Source: Deltaproteobacteria bacterium (GTDB lineage Bacteria; Desulfobacterota_E; Deferrimicrobia; Deferrimicrobiales; Deferrimicrobiaceae). Taken from it: 8,215 nt of DNA. A program made the translations under genes and the position numbers. The notes under the pieces were generated by a model. The model had not been told where the DNA came from. It worked only from the letters and a program-made list of their open reading frames with translations, and made no database searches. This document shows positions 5,964 to 8,215 of the stretch, piece by piece; the first letter of the stretch is position 1, and each line of letters opens with the position of its first letter. The stretch lies in the NCBI GenBank assembly GCA_023488945.1, contig JAMDBZ010000025.1:1-8215 (forward strand). Direction: 5' to 3'.

Positions 5964-6272
5964 ATGAACCCGATCGTGCAGAAACACATGAGCGATTTGG
6001 CCGGACTGTGTCTCCGGTTCCGGGTCCGGCGCCTGGAGCTTTTCGGCTCAGGCAGCGGAGACCGATTCGACGCCGCGAGGAGCGATCTTGATTTTCTTGT
6101 CGAATTTCAGCCGCTTCCCGCTGGCGAGCGCGCCGACGCCTATTTCGGGCTCAAGGAATCGATGGAGGCCCTGTTCGGACGGTCTGTGGACCTCGTCATG
6201 ACCCGCGCGATTCGAAATCCGTATTTTCTGGAGGCGATCAAACCTTCGCGAGTTCAGCTCTATGCAGCTTGA
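5964..6272 (+). CDS. mntA: MNT-domain nucleotidyltransferase antitoxin (type VII TA)
   Basis: This 102-residue minimal nucleotidyltransferase has the active-site signature LELFGSGSGDRFDAARSDLD: G28-S29, then D41-x-D43 as the metal-binding pair, and a third acidic residue at D76 (VDLVMT). In characterised HepT/MntA pairs the antitoxin uses ATP to transfer AMP groups onto a tyrosine of the HEPN toxin and so silences it. ATG at 5964 is preceded by CGAGGA with 5 bases spacing; the frame is open upstream to within the integrase end but without a better start. The gap between GS and DxD is 11 residues here, where many family members have 10. Its stop lies 8 bases inside the HEPN gene, so the two are translationally coupled. 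The context, directly after an integrase, suits a stabilisation module. Confidence 0.88.
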   Translation: MNPIVQKHMSDLAGLCLRFRVRRLELFGSGSGDRFDAARSDLDFLVEFQPLPAGERADAYFGLKESMEALFGRSVDLVMTRAIRNPYFLEAIKPSRVQLYAA

Positions 6273-6603
6273 GGCGAAAAAACACCTCGAAGATATGCGG
6301 CGGGCGATGGAACTTCTGGCACAGTTCACAGCGGGGCGGAAGGTCGAGGAATACGTCGATGATCCGATGCTGGCATCGGCCGTCGAGCGGCAGTTCGAGA
6401 TCCTCGGCGAGGCGCTGAATCGACTCCTTAAGTTGGCTCCGTCTTTCGAATCACGGATCACGGACGCTCGGCGGATCGTCGATTTCCGGAACATCCTCAT
6501 CCACGCCTACGACGTGGTGGACGAGCAGGTGGTGTGGGACATCGTGGAACGGAAGCTTCCCGTTCTCAGGCGGGAAGTCGAGAACTTGCTGGCCGAGCCG
6601 TAA
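6262..6603 (+). CDS. hepT: HEPN-domain ribonuclease toxin (HepT / DUF86 family, type VII TA)
   Basis: This all-alpha protein of 113 residues has the usual DUF86/HepT length. The RNase motif R-x4-H-x-Y is complete: R76, H81 and Y83 in RNILIHAY. R and H form the composite active site across the HEPN dimer, and the tyrosine is the position AMPylated by MntA in studied pairs. Other family marks are the N-terminal helix HLEDMRRAMELLAQF and the ILGEALNRL helix. The ATG at 6262 overlaps the antitoxin gene by 11 bases (to 6272), a typical coupled arrangement with the antitoxin first. In known systems the toxin cleaves RNA (tRNA in some cases). The target here cannot be read from sequence. No terminator is visible in the 37 bases before the convergent SEC-C gene. 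Confidence 0.9.
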   Translation: MQLEAKKHLEDMRRAMELLAQFTAGRKVEEYVDDPMLASAVERQFEILGEALNRLLKLAPSFESRITDARRIVDFRNILIHAYDVVDEQVVWDIVERKLPVLRREVENLLAEP

Positions 6604-6640
6604 TTCTTCAGGCCAAAATCCGGCGGCAAGCCCAAAGTCG

Positions 6641-8020
6641 TCACGCACGTTCTTTCTCCAGCCCCAGCCGCTTCCACAGGAATCCAAAGTCGAAGGGTTC
6701 GCCGCCTTCTCTCGACGCCTTTCTCGCCTCGTGGATCTCGAAATCCTTGAGCAGCTCGATCACCGCCTGACGACCCTTCTTCGTCCGGACCGCGGCTTTC
6801 GGGGTCTTGCCGCCGAGCGCCGGCACCGGTTCGTCGGGCCACCGCTCGTAGTGGCGTCTTAAGAATTCCCGCTCCACCTGGGCTTTCAACTCGGGAGGAA
6901 TTTCCGGCCCGGCAGGTGATTTCTTTCGTGCCGCTTCCATGGCCTTGGGCGACATGGGGTCCACAATCTCGCGCGCCTTGAACCGGATGGCCGTCCCTGC
7001 GATCTTCCCCAGCCATTGGCGCGCCTCGTCGGCAAGCTTGACGGTAGGGCAGAAGACTTCGAGGGTATCCGGAGACTTCTTCGTCAAGGATGCCCGGGAG
7101 CGGCGCATCCGGTCCTTCGTGGGCTCGAAACGAATCCACCCTTCGTCGATGTTCCCGTCCACGTCCGGCTGTGCGGACAAGATGGCGGCAATCGCCTCCC
7201 AGTCGGTCACGGTGTAATGATCGACGGTGAGCGAGACAGGATCCCCCGTCGACGCATGCACGACCTGGGGGAGCCGCGGCGTCTCCATGAACTGCGCCAG
7301 CCAGTAGTCGGCAATGGTGGTACCGACGATTTCGCGGTAGATGTCGTCGTCGGCGGTCTTCTCGTGCGCCAATTCGTCAAGGATCTCTTCCAGGCATTCG
7401 AGCGCCCGCCGGCGGTCCAAGGGATAGATAGCACCGGTGAGGACGTGGCCGTCGCCCCGACGGGCGAGGCGGGCTCCGAAGATGTCCCACTTGACGAGGC
7501 CTCTGGAGGCGGTTCGCTCGGTTACCTTTACCGTCGGCGCGTTGTTACGCAGCAAGTCCTTGAGCTCGAATCCTTCCCCCGGCGCCGCGTCCTGGACTTC
7601 GTAAAGACCCAGCGGGTTTTCGCCGATCGCCTTCAGCCATTCCTTTCCTTGCGCGGGCAATAACGGGCCACCCGGCCCCAGGACAAGTTCGACGGCGCGG
7701 ACGCGCTTCCCTTCTACGTCGAGAATCGCGTCGGAGACGAGCCACTCGCCGATGTTGATATCCAACATTCCTTTCGGGCCGTGCGGCAGAGCGTGGAGAG
7801 CATCGAGATCCTCCTGGTCGGGCCCGCCGAGGTAGGTTTCGACGATCGCGTCATCAACTTCTTCTTCGTAATTCGTCTTCAGCCATGCGATGGCGGCGGC
7901 GACGGCTGCGTGCTCGTCGTGCGCGAGCAACGACGCCGTCCGGTCTTTTTCGAGGCAGCATTTCTTGTATTTCAGCCCGCTGCCGCACGGGCACGGATCG
8001 TTTCGGCCGACCTTGTACAT
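6641..8020 (-). CDS. SEC-C zinc-motif protein of unknown function with [12 protein letters not shown] C-terminal segment
   Basis: This 459-residue soluble protein has no signal peptide or membrane segment. It opens [20 protein letters not shown] with a perfect SEC-C motif: C10, C12, C21 and C22 bind zinc (CxC-x8-CC), as at the SecA C-terminus and in many unrelated proteins. The middle (about 40-350) is acidic, mixed alpha/beta, and I do not recognise it. Near the end (about 386-428) is FLRRHYERW, then [14 protein letters not shown], then [13 protein letters not shown]. This resembles, loosely, the ALGG-TP segment of the Xre/MbcA/ParS toxin-binding domain and similar tails of other SEC-C proteins. 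ATG at 8020 is chosen because the motif follows at once; a G6 run at 8032-8037 is a weak ribosome-binding site. The frame stays open to a TTG at 8125, but that stretch lies in the IS end. The gene converges on hepT with 37 bases between. It may be a defence- or toxin-related regulator, but the function is unknown. Confidence 0.85.
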   Translation of the reverse strand: MYKVGRNDPCPCGSGLKYKKCCLEKDRTASLLAHDEHAAVAAAIAWLKTNYEEEVDDAIVETYLGGPDQEDLDALHALPHGPKGMLDINIGEWLVSDAILDVEGKRVRAVELVLGPGGPLLPAQGKEWLKAIGENPLGLYEVQDAAPGEGFELKDLLRNNAPTVKVTERTASRGLVKWDIFGARLARRGDGHVLTGAIYPLDRRRALECLEEILDELAHEKTADDDIYREIVGTTIADYWLAQFMETPRLPQVVHASTGDPVSLTVDHYTVTDWEAIAAILSAQPDVDGNIDEGWIRFEPTKDRMRRSRASLTKKSPDTLEVFCPTVKLADEARQWLGKIAGTAIRFKAREIVDPMSPKAMEAARKKSPAGPEIPPELKAQVEREFLRRHYERWPDEPVPALGGKTPKAAVRTKKGRQAVIELLKDFEIHEARKASREGGEPFDFGFLWKRLGLEKERA

Positions 8021-8094
8021 CGGATCACGGACCCCCCGCAGGGAATTGGCGCTCTTCGAACGACTTAGGACATGCGCATAAATAACAATTACAT
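8021..8094. other. Probable IS terminus and SEC-C upstream region
   Basis: This stretch separates the transposase stop codon from the SEC-C start. Bases about 8061-8094 are AT-rich and contain CTTAGGACATGCGCATAAAT, which is the kind of sequence expected as the right inverted repeat of the IS. The exact edge cannot be fixed without the other end of the element. An outward promoter from the IS could drive the SEC-C gene, but no clear -35/-10 pair stands out. Confidence 0.4.
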
Positions 8095-8215
8095 TTATTT
8101 CTTTGGTTTCAATGTGTAGTTCCAATCCCCGTGGAACTCGTGGCGCATGATGCGCAATTGCGCGAGTTCCTGATCGCTGACCTTGATCTGGGTTTCGTAG
8201 TGATTCGTATCGAGC
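8095..8215 (-). mobile_element. 3' end of an ISAzo13-like transposase (partial, runs off the window)
   Basis: On the - strand from the window edge the last 39 codons and TAA (8095-8097) are present, reading [18 protein letters not shown], then [17 protein letters not shown], then KPKK. ISAzo13-family (Rhodopirellula-type DDE) transposases characteristically end with a segment like Y-x-T-G/Q-IKV-(T/S)-D-E...FHGEWNYTIxP, which this matches closely, from memory of the family. The gene enters from the right and ends 75 bases before the SEC-C start codon on the same strand, so the IS sits directly upstream of that gene. Only the C-terminus is visible; whether the element is complete lies outside the window. 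Confidence 0.75.

Noticed and set aside
8021..8125. 35-residue N-terminal extension of the SEC-C protein from TTG 8125
   Set aside because: It overlaps the transposase end in another frame and the IS terminus. SEC-C proteins commonly begin a few residues before [11 protein letters not shown], as with ATG 8020.

Overview
The window is GC-rich DNA from a Gram-negative bacterium: it carries an inner-membrane RND pump with its periplasmic adaptor, and bacterial tRNAs with encoded CCA ends. Nothing pins the lineage. The RND pair, the IS21- and ISAzo13-type elements and the HEPN/MNT pair would suit a deltaproteobacterium-like (Desulfobacterota) or similar environmental lineage, but that is only a guess. 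The window falls into a left part (a mobile-element end and a chromosomal efflux operon), a tRNA pair in the middle, and an accessory region on the right.

Left part. Bases 1-127 are an array of about 23-bp repeats that looks like the terminus of an IS21-family insertion sequence whose body lies outside the window to the left. A 38-codon chorismate-mutase-like fragment (244-360) follows. Next come an RND periplasmic adaptor (435-1490) and an RND permease (1560-4286), closely spaced on the + strand. Both look damaged. The adaptor has an in-frame TAG just before a family-typical C-terminal tail that is still readable to 1556. The permease is only 908 residues because about 115-125 residues of its second periplasmic loop are missing in frame at codon 707/708. 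No outer-membrane channel gene or regulator is visible. A strong hairpin terminator that works in both directions (4312-4351) closes the operon.

Middle. Two tRNAs lie on the - strand: a canonical tRNA-Asp(GUC) at 4359-4435 and, upstream of it, a tRNA-Val(UAC)-like sequence whose anticodon-to-CCA half is canonical but whose 5' half is not. A tyrosine recombinase gene (4708-5877) starts directly beyond. The simplest reading is an attachment site: the tRNA-Val 3' half marks the left junction of an integrated element that continues to the right. Two crossed inverted-repeat pairs (4615-4694) sit between this junction and the integrase and are candidate arm-type or operator sites.

Right part. After the integrase comes a type VII toxin-antitoxin pair, an MNT nucleotidyltransferase antitoxin (5964-6272) overlapping a HEPN ribonuclease toxin (6262-6603). 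Convergent to it is a 459-residue protein of unknown function (6641-8020, - strand) with an N-terminal SEC-C zinc motif and a C-terminal [12 protein letters not shown] segment. The right edge holds the last 39 codons of an ISAzo13-like transposase (- strand). Integrase, addiction-type module and IS make 4450-8215 look like part of an integrated accessory island. I see no proven new system. The items most worth follow-up are the broken tRNA/attachment region, the truncated RND pump and the SEC-C protein.
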